Assembly (NCBI RefSeq): GCF_022513585.1
Contig: NZ_JAKWBF010000038.1
Span: 1 to 48,594 of the forward strand
Origin: Gordonia gummivorans
Lineage (GTDB): Bacteria > Actinomycetota > Actinomycetes > Mycobacteriales > Mycobacteriaceae
Direction of reading: 5' to 3'
DNA: 48,594 nucleotides
Part shown: one piece after another, positions 26,001 to 32,919 of the stretch
How the letters are laid out: each line of letters starts with the position of its first letter
How positions within the stretch are numbered: position 1 is the first letter of the stretch
The notes under the pieces: model-generated
The model's database searches: none
The model's input: only the letters and a program-made list of their open reading frames with translations
Told to the model about the DNA's origin: nothing
Position numbers and translations under genes: made by a program

Positions 26001-26025
26001 TATTGGGAGCCGCCCTGCAGCATGA
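23020..26025 (+). CDS. membrane-embedded patatin-like phospholipase, second of a pair
   Basis: A 1001-residue protein. Four N-terminal helices (from about residue 14, e.g. IVWIVTLPVLAISAGVVLIA) precede the oxyanion motif GLCLSGGGIRSACVAMGAMQ near residue 222. A nucleophile segment, HIVSVSGGGYTAGAYLL, follows near 267. Five or six further helices (about 345-600) are inserted, and the dyad motif LLQVTDGGHYENLGLVECL comes only at about 812. So the catalytic halves are separated by a membrane block. The nucleophile elbow is SVSGG, not G-x-S-x-G, as in cPLA2-like relatives. The ATG at 23020 is preceded by GGGAG; an upstream GTG at 22978 is open but has no site. It lies 120 bp after the first patatin gene and probably forms one unit with it. 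Its 3' end overlaps the convergent GntR gene by 26 bp. Confidence 0.75.
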   Translation: MEDEQSTRLVDRARRAPIVWIVTLPVLAISAGVVLIALNWGEASPPGLLAYTFNDPTSSIQVNDAVFADWFVIVGYAIVLAVCSIFVYLYAFADATRVMALVSMGVAAVVVVADVTENVLLLGGPHWRFAVSVAATIKFCMLVASIPVVLGFGHVLFRLLTSWITVGRVAKPRKKDGENEPAMLDVVDTIEVAGDETRWAKGFDVPPPAGRGENSGDEPRGLCLSGGGIRSACVAMGAMQTLARRELCPDEQNPGRSPKVLDTFDHIVSVSGGGYTAGAYLLALHEKPNAPRPALATAADRETSPVTTPPPPKLSDRFTEGSMEFDHIRRHSSFIADSAGGLAVALGVVFRNLVVALVSLFAPAVIAGGLIALLFADIPLSAIDIVPTGVMSSDTTAGHVPMVMWAIGVFVAAGVVALLISVFAEVFDPKSKRTSRNGVSTAIRINEAGLRMVQFSAGSVILLVTLCFAIPALMHTCWNIVHDNDSGSSDFPSAVGGVTALFLVQYVATLVAMLWRHKDSWWQRAKGLVGKGGKQGVVRAVPRGVISLITTALSLILLGVTWLMVAGGVAASGLEVIVGDRPLGPFVTTMAVAAGLILVVAALDVTSVSLHPFYRRRLAAAFAVRRGANVAEPYHYQESTDLSTHGTTGEDLPHFVFACAAAVTGTDKPAPGLSAYSYTMSADHIGGPEFGYLPTKAAASTCSPRLRRDLTVQAAMATSGAAFASSMGRQGRWYQKLLALSGARLGTWLPNPEFVREVRAADQDEREAGGGLFHRGRDRSVPLRFPLFRGVSYLYREVLGCNHRGARLLQVTDGGHYENLGLVECLRRKCRTIYCVDASGDPPPTLSTLHEAIRLAEYELGVRIVLREGGLRDIVPGSEEKPTEIDGMEDQLAKRVALSPIIVGDIMYPAAAGLPENHDTGLLIFAKAVLTDECPGWLKRYAAESPTFPHDSTSDQWFGEAQFAAYVELGRVLGRAAYAAEFGGEHESADDTESIGSRPAA

Positions 26026-26665
26026 GTCCCGTACTCGCTTCGCCACCCTCACGATGCAGGTTCATCAGTTCGACCATTCTCGTCGTGTCGTTGGTGGCAT
26101 AGGCGTCGACGATCTGGTCATGCTCGGCCAACACTCGGGCCCGCGCTGCCGGATCATGCAGGTAAGCAGCGTGATACGGCATCGCCATGGTCCACAGTCG
26201 ACGGAGCTCGGCAACCATCAGCGTCAGTGGTGACTGCCCGAACATGGCGAAGTGAAAGTTCTGGTTGCGCAGACGCATCGTCACGATGTCGTCGTGTGCA
26301 GCGCTGTGGGCGACGTCGGTGCCCAGACGAACGACCTCGGCAAGGGTGATGTCATCGGGTTTCGGAAGGCTGAGTAGCACTTCGCGTTCCAGTAGGGATC
26401 TCATCCGGTAGATCTGGTCGAAGTCGGTCTTGTTCAACCGCGCCACCGTGTAGCCGACGTTCGGCTCATGAGAGACGAGTCCCGATGCGGCAAGTTGTCG
26501 CAGTGCCTCTCGCACGGGTAGCCGGCTGACACCGAAACGCTGTGCCATCAACTCCTGTCGGATCGGCTGGCCGGGGAGCAGTTCGCCGGTGACGATGAGG
26601 TGCTCGATCCCGCCGACGACCCGACCGGAGACCTTCCCCATGGTCCGATCCGAATCGATTGTCAC
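26000..26665 (-). CDS. GntR-family (FadR/FCD subgroup) regulator, last gene of a CoA-ester operon
   Basis: A 221-residue regulator. The N-terminal winged helix is at about residues 12-75: LLPGQPIRQELMAQRFGVSR, then LPVREALRQLAASGLVS. An all-helical FCD domain follows, with the metal or ligand pattern built from MRLRNQNFHFAMF, LYHA-like MPYHAAYLHDP and LAEHDQIVDAYA. These regulators respond to acyl-CoA or carboxylate ligands. Its GTG overlaps the stop of the CoA-transferase gene, so it is co-transcribed with the enzymes it probably controls. An internal ATG at 26641 is an alternative start. A candidate operator is described at 30986. Its 3' end overlaps the patatin gene on the other strand. 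Confidence 0.85.
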   Translation of the reverse strand: MTIDSDRTMGKVSGRVVGGIEHLIVTGELLPGQPIRQELMAQRFGVSRLPVREALRQLAASGLVSHEPNVGYTVARLNKTDFDQIYRMRSLLEREVLLSLPKPDDITLAEVVRLGTDVAHSAAHDDIVTMRLRNQNFHFAMFGQSPLTLMVAELRRLWTMAMPYHAAYLHDPAARARVLAEHDQIVDAYATNDTTRMVELMNLHREGGEASTGLMLQGGSQ

Positions 26666-27933
26666 AGTGCGGATTCCGTGGTGAGTGGCTCGCCGAGAAC
26701 ACCCGACGCCGCAAACTCCTCGACCGTCTCCTCGGTGTAGCCCATCGCCCGCAGCACGGCTCGGGTGTCGTGGCCGCGCGGCGCCGCGGGACGCGGACTC
26801 CGGTGCGCTGAACGACTCAGGGAGACCGGAACGCCGATTCCGCGGTACTCCTCGGTGTCCAGGAAGAGTCCACGATGGCGCACCTGCTCGGACTGCAGCG
26901 CCTCGTCGACGGTGTGCACGGCGCTGGCGGCGACGCCGGCCTTTTCGAGTCGCACAGCGAGATCCTCGCGACGATGCGTGGCGATGCGTTCGCTGAGCGT
27001 TGCGATGAGCTCGTCACGGTGCGCATGCCGATCGGCATTCGTGGCAAAACGCGGATCGGACCCCACCTCGGGAGCGCCGAGTGCCGAGGCCAGTGACCGG
27101 AACTGGCGATCGTTGGCGGCGCTGATGAACAGGTCGCCGTCTCGGGCCGTGAAGACCTGATAGGGCACCACAGTGGGATGAACATCGCCCGTTCGTTGCG
27201 GAACCGAGCCGCTGGTAAGCCAATTCGCGGAATGCGGATGCAGAATGGAGATCACCGAATCGAGCAGGGTGATATCGACGAGCTGCCCGCGGCCGCTACG
27301 GCCGCGCTCGAGCATCGCAAGAAGAATCCCCTGAACCGCGTGATTGGCAGCCATCAAGTCGACGATCGGGACACCCATGCGCAGCGGTTTGCGGTCGGGA
27401 TACCCGTTGATACTCATCAATCCGCCGAAGGACTGCAGAACGGCGTCGTATCCGGGAAGCCCACCCAGTGGTCCGTCCACCCCGAAGCCGGTGATGCGGC
27501 AATACACCAGCCCGGGATTCATCGGCGCGAGCACATCGTCGTAGTCGAAACCCCAGCGCGCCATGGTTCCCGCCTTGAAGTTCTCGACCACCACGTCGGC
27601 GCCGGCCAGCAGTTCACGGAGGATGCCGCGTCCCTGGTCTGTCCGCAGGTCCAGGCTGATGTTCTCCTTGCTGTGATTGAGTCCCGCGTAATAGGCGCTG
27701 CTCGTGCCTGATTCGATGAACGGCGGACCCCATCCCCGGGTCTCGTCACCAGTCGGCGCCTCGACCTTGATCACCTCGGCGCCCTGGTCGGCGAGCGTCT
27801 GCGTGGTGTACGGCCCTGCCAGCACCCGGCTCAGATCCAGGACTCGGACACCGCTCAGGACGCCATGGTTCTCGGTACTGTCCGCGGTCCGCCACGCCTT
27901 GCGGCCGTCGATGCGGTCGTCGTGTGCGTTCAT
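26662..27933 (-). CDS. CaiB/BaiF family (class III) CoA-transferase
   Basis: A 423-residue enzyme that moves CoA from a donor thioester to a carboxylic acid substrate. Motifs are VLDLSRVLAGPYTTQTLADQ, GAEVIKVEAPTGDETRGWGP and SKENISLDLRTDQGR at the N-terminus, with GRGQLVDITLLDSVISIL holding the likely catalytic Asp. The family is normally about 400 residues. The ATG at 27933 overlaps the stop of the small acyl-CoA dehydrogenase gene as ATGA. In this operon it is the only visible activation step, so it probably loads CoA onto the pathway's acid, as CaiB does for carnitine. The actual substrate cannot be read from the sequence. Confidence 0.88.
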   Translation of the reverse strand: MNAHDDRIDGRKAWRTADSTENHGVLSGVRVLDLSRVLAGPYTTQTLADQGAEVIKVEAPTGDETRGWGPPFIESGTSSAYYAGLNHSKENISLDLRTDQGRGILRELLAGADVVVENFKAGTMARWGFDYDDVLAPMNPGLVYCRITGFGVDGPLGGLPGYDAVLQSFGGLMSINGYPDRKPLRMGVPIVDLMAANHAVQGILLAMLERGRSGRGQLVDITLLDSVISILHPHSANWLTSGSVPQRTGDVHPTVVPYQVFTARDGDLFISAANDRQFRSLASALGAPEVGSDPRFATNADRHAHRDELIATLSERIATHRREDLAVRLEKAGVAASAVHTVDEALQSEQVRHRGLFLDTEEYRGIGVPVSLSRSAHRSPRPAAPRGHDTRAVLRAMGYTEETVEEFAASGVLGEPLTTESAL

Positions 27934-29012
27934 GCATTGCCCCCTGCGTCCGTGTGTTCTCCGACAATCACATCCCAGACATCGGTCCCGTCATCGAGGA
28001 TCTGGGCGGCCAGCAACTGAGCCCAATCCTGTTCGCTCCCATACCGGTCGCGCCATGTCCAGAGCGACGTGGTGAACCGGCCCAACGGATGCTCTGCGGT
28101 GAAACCGATGGCGCCGTGGAGTTGATGCGCCGCGGCCGTGATCTCTCGTGCGCTCGACGACGCCACGGTCTTGGCGGCGGCGATTGCGGTTTGGGCCGCT
28201 TCGGTGGAAGAACTCTGAGATGCGTCGACGGCCGCGGTAGCCGCAGTCTCACACAGGGCTGTGAGAGCGGCCAACCAGGCGAGACGATGTTGGACGGCTT
28301 GGAATTTCGACAAGGGCCGTCCGAACTGCGTTCGCTCGTTGACGTATCGGATCGTGCGGTCCCGGATCGCGCCCGCGGAGGCTGCCATGACCGCCGAGTA
28401 GGCCAGTGCTGCACGTGTCTGCAGCTCATCGATGCCGATCGGTGACGGTGCCTGGAAGAGAACAGGAGTCGAGTCGAACGTCAGGTCGGTGACGGTCGCT
28501 CCGATCAGATCGGTTCGTTCATCGACGGTGATCCCCTGCGCGGATGTCGAGACTACTGCGAGTTGTGGAGATCCCGACCCAGCCGGTTCGACCAGGACGA
28601 CCACGACGTCGGCCATGTCGGCGTGGACCACCCCGGTGACCAATCCGTCGATCACCATGGCCTCGGAGGAATCACCGAGGGCACAACGACTATCGCCCAC
28701 GGCAATGGTAGCGATGGCCGACTCCACATCGAAACCGGCGCTCGCAGCGAGCCATCCAGCAAGGACGGTGTGCTCGATCACCGGCGTCAGTGCGCCGTGC
28801 GCCGAAGCTGCCGCTGCGAGGGTGACGGCGTCGGCCATGCTCCCGCCGGAACCACCGACGTTCTCGGGGATTCCGATCGCCGTGAAGCCGGCCTCCGCCA
28901 GCGCCGCCCATAGATCTCGGTCGGGCACCGCGGCGGGCGTGGTGGTGTCGATGCCCACACGGTCGACGATCGTGTCGACAACCTCGGTGATCTCGTTGTT
29001 GGGATAGGTCAT
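27930..29012 (-). CDS. acyl-CoA dehydrogenase, short subunit type
   Basis: A 360-residue acyl-CoA dehydrogenase-like protein similar in size and layout to ChsE1-type subunits. It has AEAGFTAIGIPENVGGSGGS in the N-terminal domain, a beta-domain with a divergent centre, the flavin helix ERTQFGRPLSKFQAVQHRLA, and AHQLHGAIGFTAEHPLGRFT with a possible catalytic Glu. Its start and stop both overlap neighbours as ATGA. Together with the adjacent 384-residue dehydrogenase it probably forms a heterotetramer, as steroid-CoA dehydrogenases do. That parallel hints at a bulky ring substrate but does not prove it. Confidence 0.85.
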   Translation of the reverse strand: MTYPNNEITEVVDTIVDRVGIDTTTPAAVPDRDLWAALAEAGFTAIGIPENVGGSGGSMADAVTLAAAASAHGALTPVIEHTVLAGWLAASAGFDVESAIATIAVGDSRCALGDSSEAMVIDGLVTGVVHADMADVVVVLVEPAGSGSPQLAVVSTSAQGITVDERTDLIGATVTDLTFDSTPVLFQAPSPIGIDELQTRAALAYSAVMAASAGAIRDRTIRYVNERTQFGRPLSKFQAVQHRLAWLAALTALCETAATAAVDASQSSSTEAAQTAIAAAKTVASSSAREITAAAHQLHGAIGFTAEHPLGRFTTSLWTWRDRYGSEQDWAQLLAAQILDDGTDVWDVIVGEHTDAGGNA

Positions 29013-30163
29013 CGCAATCCCATTCCCCGAGCCACGATTCCGCGGAGGATCTCATTGGTCCCGCCCCGCAGGGTGAACGCCGGTGTGTGCAGCACACTGG
29101 CCGCGAGCAGACGTGCAAACGGGTCGTGACCTCCTCGCGCTGCAACAGTGCCGCTCGACGTGCGAACGGCTTCGACCAGGTCGCCCTCGAAGGTGGACCC
29201 CACGTCCTTGACCATCGCGGCCAGCACGTCGGGGCGGCCACCCGCATCGAGTTCATGCGCGACAGCCAGTGACATTCGACGCAGCGCCCACGCCCGAGCG
29301 GTGAGCATGCCCAACGTCTTTCGCTGCTCGGGTGTAGCTCCGGTGGTGCGGAGAAGATCGGCCCAGGCGCGCAGCAGCGGCATCGTCGACAGGTATCGCT
29401 CTGGTCCGGACCGCTCAAAGGCCAACTCTCCCATGACCTGTGCCCAGCCCTGTCCGCGGACGCCCAGCAGCGCATCTGCCCCGACCCGTGCGTCGTGGAA
29501 TTTCACCTCGTTGAAATGTTCGGCGCCGTCGATGCTGCGTAACGGTCGGATCTCGATGTCGGGGTGGGGGAGATCCACCACGAACTGGGAGAGACCCCGC
29601 TGCCTGTCGTCGGGGCCGCCGTCGGTACGGGCGAGCAGAACCATGGCATCGGCCAGATGGGCGCCGGTGGTCCAGACCTTGGTTCCGGTGATCGTCCACG
29701 ACCCGTCGTCGTGGGGAACGGCGCGCGTTCGCACACCCGCGAGATCCGATCCGGCGTCCGGCTCGCTCATCCCGATCGCGAAGAATCGCTCACCCGCCGC
29801 GATCGCCGGCAGGTAGCGGGCCTTCTGGACCTCGGTCCCGTTGGCAAGGATTCCCGGAGCCATCTGACGGTCCGAGATCCAATGTGCGGCAACCGGTGCG
29901 CCGTGGGCGAGCATCTCTTCGGTCACGACGAACCGTTCGATGGGGGAGCGTCCGTGGCCGCCGTATTCGGTCGGCATCGTCATGCCGATCCAGCCCTGTG
30001 CGGCCACGCGCGCACTGAAGTCGCCGTCGAATCCGGTCATCCAACTGTCCGAGACGGGTTCAAACCTCCCCGCCGCCAATTCCGTTCGCAGGAATGCGCG
30101 AACCTCGGCGCGCAATGCGGCCAGGTCGGCGTCTGAGGGGCGAAGCCGCGTGGCGGCGGTCAT
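29009..30163 (-). CDS. acyl-CoA dehydrogenase, long subunit type
   Basis: A 384-residue acyl-CoA dehydrogenase resembling FadE29/ChsE2-like subunits. It has WIGMTMPTEYGGHGRSPIER, the flavin and substrate loop FAIGMSEPDAGSDLAGVRTR, then ITGTKVWTTGAHLADAMVLL and a C-terminal FTLRGGTNEILRGIVARG. I use the ATG at 30163, which overlaps the stop of the hydratase gene as ATGA. The longer open frame to 30439 lies inside that gene and reads as low-complexity Arg-rich sequence. Its partner is the short dehydrogenase that follows directly. Confidence 0.87.
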   Translation of the reverse strand: MTAATRLRPSDADLAALRAEVRAFLRTELAAGRFEPVSDSWMTGFDGDFSARVAAQGWIGMTMPTEYGGHGRSPIERFVVTEEMLAHGAPVAAHWISDRQMAPGILANGTEVQKARYLPAIAAGERFFAIGMSEPDAGSDLAGVRTRAVPHDDGSWTITGTKVWTTGAHLADAMVLLARTDGGPDDRQRGLSQFVVDLPHPDIEIRPLRSIDGAEHFNEVKFHDARVGADALLGVRGQGWAQVMGELAFERSGPERYLSTMPLLRAWADLLRTTGATPEQRKTLGMLTARAWALRRMSLAVAHELDAGGRPDVLAAMVKDVGSTFEGDLVEAVRTSSGTVAARGGHDPFARLLAASVLHTPAFTLRGGTNEILRGIVARGMGLR

Positions 30164-30966
30164 GACTTCGCGGGACCGCGAGACGACCAGGCGCCCTGCC
30201 CCTTTCGCGACATCGACCACATCTGCACGCCGCGCTCGATCTCCAGCGCCGATGCCCAACTGACCGCGGGCGGTCCGAGTTCGAGTCGAGCGCTCTGCTT
30301 GATCCGTCGGGTCAGTTCGGGATCGGCGGCCGGCGCTGTTGTCAGGCCGGCGATCAGTCCGTCGATCTCGTTCTCCGGGGCCGCTGCATAGGCGAGGCCG
30401 CGGTCGACCGCCTGGGTTCCGGTGAACGATTGGCCGCATGTCGCCATCGCGAGGGTCGTCGACCAGCCTGTGGCGCGTCCCAGAAGCGAGAGATGTCCGC
30501 CACCAGGGTGAATGCTTCGTGCCGCGAACCCGCTGTCGATCACAGCATCCGGGGTGACGATCACGATGTCGGCGGCCAACGCCAAATTCAGGCCCGCCCC
30601 GACTGCACCGCCGACGACGCGCGCGATGGTCGGTACCGGCAGCTCGCCGATCCGGACAAAGGTGCGGTAGACCGCCGAGGTGCGTGACACGGCCTCGGGT
30701 GAGGCCGGATCCGACGACGACGCCGCGAGGTCGCGCGTATCCGCACCGCTGCAGAAGTAGGCGCCGTTCGAACGGACGACCGCCACGCCGATCCGCATGT
30801 CTCGCTCGACGCGGTCGCAGAAGTCGTCGATGAGCGCCGCCATCCCCAGCGTGATGGCGTTCTTTCGGCGCGGGTTGTTCAAGGTGAGCGTCGCGACGCC
30901 ATCGGTGACATCGATGATCACCGGGGGTTGTGACGCGGCGTCGGTGCCGTCCTGCTCAGTTGTCAT
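30160..30966 (-). CDS. enoyl-CoA hydratase/isomerase (crotonase family)
   Basis: A 268-residue crotonase-fold enzyme, first gene of the five-gene operon. It has VATLTLNNPRRKNAITLGMA, the oxyanion-hole segment GAYFCSGADTRDLAA, the second oxyanion loop VVGGAVGAGLNLALAADIVI and SGFAARSIHPGGGHLSLLGR. The pair of Glu residues typical of true hydratases is not obvious (HPGGG and DSGFAAR replace them), so another crotonase reaction, such as isomerisation or hydrolysis, is possible. The start at 30966 is chosen because upstream sequence is promoter-like; an ATG two codons earlier also exists. A candidate GntR operator lies 20 bp upstream. Confidence 0.82.
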   Translation of the reverse strand: MTTEQDGTDAASQPPVIIDVTDGVATLTLNNPRRKNAITLGMAALIDDFCDRVERDMRIGVAVVRSNGAYFCSGADTRDLAASSSDPASPEAVSRTSAVYRTFVRIGELPVPTIARVVGGAVGAGLNLALAADIVIVTPDAVIDSGFAARSIHPGGGHLSLLGRATGWSTTLAMATCGQSFTGTQAVDRGLAYAAAPENEIDGLIAGLTTAPAADPELTRRIKQSARLELGPPAVSWASALEIERGVQMWSMSRKGQGAWSSRGPAKS

Positions 30967-30985
30967 GAGCATGCAGACTAGCAGA

Positions 30986-31007
30986 TTGGATACAAAATGA
31001 GATCCAA
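30986..31007. promoter_or_regulatory. candidate GntR operator upstream of the CoA-ester operon
   Basis: TTGGAT and ATCCAA form an inverted repeat around a 10-bp AT-rich spacer. The left arm sits in ATTGGATACAAAAT, which resembles the TTGTATCCAAT-type boxes bound by several FadR/FCD regulators. It lies 20 bp upstream of the first gene of the operon that ends with the gntR gene, so autoregulation is plausible. Confidence 0.5.
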
Positions 31008-31153
31008 AGCAAGCTCGGGGCCTCGAGTCCCACTGGGCGGGCGATGGGGCACGAACTCGGCCGTCCGCGTCGTAACGTCTGAGCCACGAGGCGTGCCGGC
31101 AGATCGACGAGCCCTCGAGTGCCCCTCCCGCCACGCGGCGTCATGCCCTAAAC

Positions 31154-31167
31154 TAGAACACGTTCAC
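31154..31167. promoter_or_regulatory. KstR operator (hsaEGF promoter)
   Basis: TAGAACACGTTCAC matches TNNAACNNGTTNNA except for the last base. The core is AACACGTT, as at the other ring-degradation promoters. It lies 20 bp upstream of the hsaE start. Confidence 0.78.
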
Positions 31168-31187
31168 TCGACGGGAATGGGGACGAT

Positions 31188-31976
31188 ATGGCGGTCGACC
31201 AGGCAATTCGTGAGCGCATCGCTCTCGATTTGTGGAACGCGGAGCAGTCGGCGGTCGCGATCGACCGACCGACCGATTCGCATGCCGAACTCGACGTCGT
31301 CGACGCCTACGAGATCCAGCTCATCAACATCCGCAAACGGCTCGATGCCGGGGCCAAGGTCGCCGGACACAAGGTGGGCCTCGCGTCCGAGGCGATGCAG
31401 AAGATGATGAACGTCGACGAGCCCGACTACGGGCATCTTCTCGACGAGATGCAGTACTTCGAGTCGACGCCGATCGACCGGTCGAAGCTCTGCTATCCGC
31501 GAGTGGAGGTCGAGGTCGGTTTCATCCTGGGCGCAGACCTGCCGGGTGAGGGATGTACCAACGACGACGTCATCGAGGCCGTCGAGTGGGTGGTCCCGTC
31601 GATCGAACTGATCGATTCTCGGATCAAGGACTGGAAGATCACCCTCTGCGACACCATCGCCGACAACGCGTCGTCGTGCGGCTGGATTCTCGGTGAGCAG
31701 CGGGTGCCGATCAGCGAGATAGACACCGGCGACATCGACGCCGTCCTGCATCGCAACGGCGAGGTGGTTGCCAAGGGCAATTCGTCTGCGGTGCTGGGAC
31801 ATCCGCTGAACGCGGTGAGCTGGCTGGCGCGCAAGGTCGAGGCCTTCGGCGTGCGGCTGCGCAGGGGCGACGTGATCTTGCCCGGCACCGCGACCCGCGC
31901 GATAGACATCGACGCGGGTGATCATTTCGTCGCCGAGTTCGCCGGACTCGGCAGCGTGACACTGGATTTCGAGTAA
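31188..31976 (+). CDS. hsaE: HsaE, 2-hydroxypenta-2,4-dienoate hydratase (steroid lower pathway)
   Basis: A 262-residue enzyme of the fumarylacetoacetase-like hydratase fold. It hydrates the 2-hydroxy-dienoate released from ring A/B cleavage to 4-hydroxy-2-oxo acid. Conserved stretches are GAKVAGHKVGLASEAMQKMM, PDYGHLLDEM, the metal-site region YPRVEVEVGFILGADL (two Glu), and PSIELIDSRIKDWKITLCDT. The late motif is SAVLGHPLNAVSWLA. The length equals mycobacterial HsaE (about 261). The ATG at 31188 follows a GGGGA site. It is the first gene of hsaE-hsaG-hsaF, which is the same order as Rv3536c-Rv3534c, and it lies next to a KstR motif. Confidence 0.93.
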   Translation: MAVDQAIRERIALDLWNAEQSAVAIDRPTDSHAELDVVDAYEIQLINIRKRLDAGAKVAGHKVGLASEAMQKMMNVDEPDYGHLLDEMQYFESTPIDRSKLCYPRVEVEVGFILGADLPGEGCTNDDVIEAVEWVVPSIELIDSRIKDWKITLCDTIADNASSCGWILGEQRVPISEIDTGDIDAVLHRNGEVVAKGNSSAVLGHPLNAVSWLARKVEAFGVRLRRGDVILPGTATRAIDIDAGDHFVAEFAGLGSVTLDFE

Positions 31977-32013
31977 CAACACTTTGAACGCAGGACAATC
32001 ACAGGAGGCGCAG

Positions 32014-32919
32014 GTGGCAGCCAAGCTGACCGCAGCGATCATCGGGTCGGGCAACATCGGCACCGATCTGATGTACAAGCTGGAACGATCCGAGGTGATC
32101 GAGCCACGCTGGATGGTGGGCATCGACGCCGATTCCGAGGGTATGAAACGGGCGGCCGATCACGGCCTGATCACCATGAGCGGCGGAGCCGACGAACTGC
32201 TCGGCTCCAGCGAGAAGCCCGATCTCATCTTCGAGGCCACGTCGGCCTACGTGCATCGTGAGTACGCGCCGAAGTATCAGGAGGCCGGAATCACCGCCGT
32301 CGATCTGACGCCCGCGGCCGTGGGCCCGGCCGTGGTGCCGCCGGCGAATCTGCGCGAACACCTCGACGCGCCGAACACCAACATGATCACCTGTGGCGGG
32401 CAGGCCACCATCCCGATGGTGCACGCGGTGAGTTCGGTTGTGCCGGTGCCGTATGCGGAGATCGTCGCCTCGGTCTCATCGGTGTCGGCCGGGCCCGGTA
32501 CCCGTGCGAACATCGATGAGTTCACCCGCACGACCTCGAAGGGCGTCGAGACCATTGGTGGCGCTCAACGCGGCAAGGCGATCATCATCCTCAACCCGGC
32601 CGATCCGCCGATGATCATGCGCGATACGATCTTCTGTGCCATTCCCGAGGATGCCGATACCGACGCGATCGCTGCGTCGATCCACAAGCGGGAAAAGGAG
32701 ATCCAGCAGTACGTGCCGGGGTATCGGCTCCTGCAGGACCCGCAGTTCGACCCACCGAGTGTCCTCAACGGCGGGTATGCCCGCGTGTCGATCTTCGTCG
32801 AGGTGGAGGGCGCCGGCGACTTCTTGCCGCCCTACGCGGGAAACCTGGACATCATGACCGCCGCCGCCACCAAGGTCGGCGAAGAGATCGCGAAGCAGAA
32901 GCTGGGAGTCAACGCATGA
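32014..32919 (+). CDS. hsaG: HsaG, acylating aldehyde dehydrogenase
   Basis: A 301-residue NAD-dependent, CoA-acylating dehydrogenase. It converts propanal or acetaldehyde channelled from HsaF to the CoA ester. The NAD loop is AAIIGSGNIGTDLMYKLER at the N-terminus, and the catalytic Cys127 is in NMITCGGQATIPMVHAVS. Also visible are VSSVSAGPGTRANIDEFTRT and PPMIMRDTIFC. I use the GTG at 32014, since AGGAGG lies five bases upstream; a TTG at 31984 in the same frame has no site and would add ten residues. It overlaps hsaF as ATGA, in keeping with the tight HsaF-HsaG complex. Confidence 0.93.
   Translation: MAAKLTAAIIGSGNIGTDLMYKLERSEVIEPRWMVGIDADSEGMKRAADHGLITMSGGADELLGSSEKPDLIFEATSAYVHREYAPKYQEAGITAVDLTPAAVGPAVVPPANLREHLDAPNTNMITCGGQATIPMVHAVSSVVPVPYAEIVASVSSVSAGPGTRANIDEFTRTTSKGVETIGGAQRGKAIIILNPADPPMIMRDTIFCAIPEDADTDAIAASIHKREKEIQQYVPGYRLLQDPQFDPPSVLNGGYARVSIFVEVEGAGDFLPPYAGNLDIMTAAATKVGEEIAKQKLGVNA

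Noticed and set aside
31984..32013. TTG start for hsaG at 31984
   Set aside because: No ribosome site precedes it, whereas AGGAGG is placed well for the GTG at 32014.
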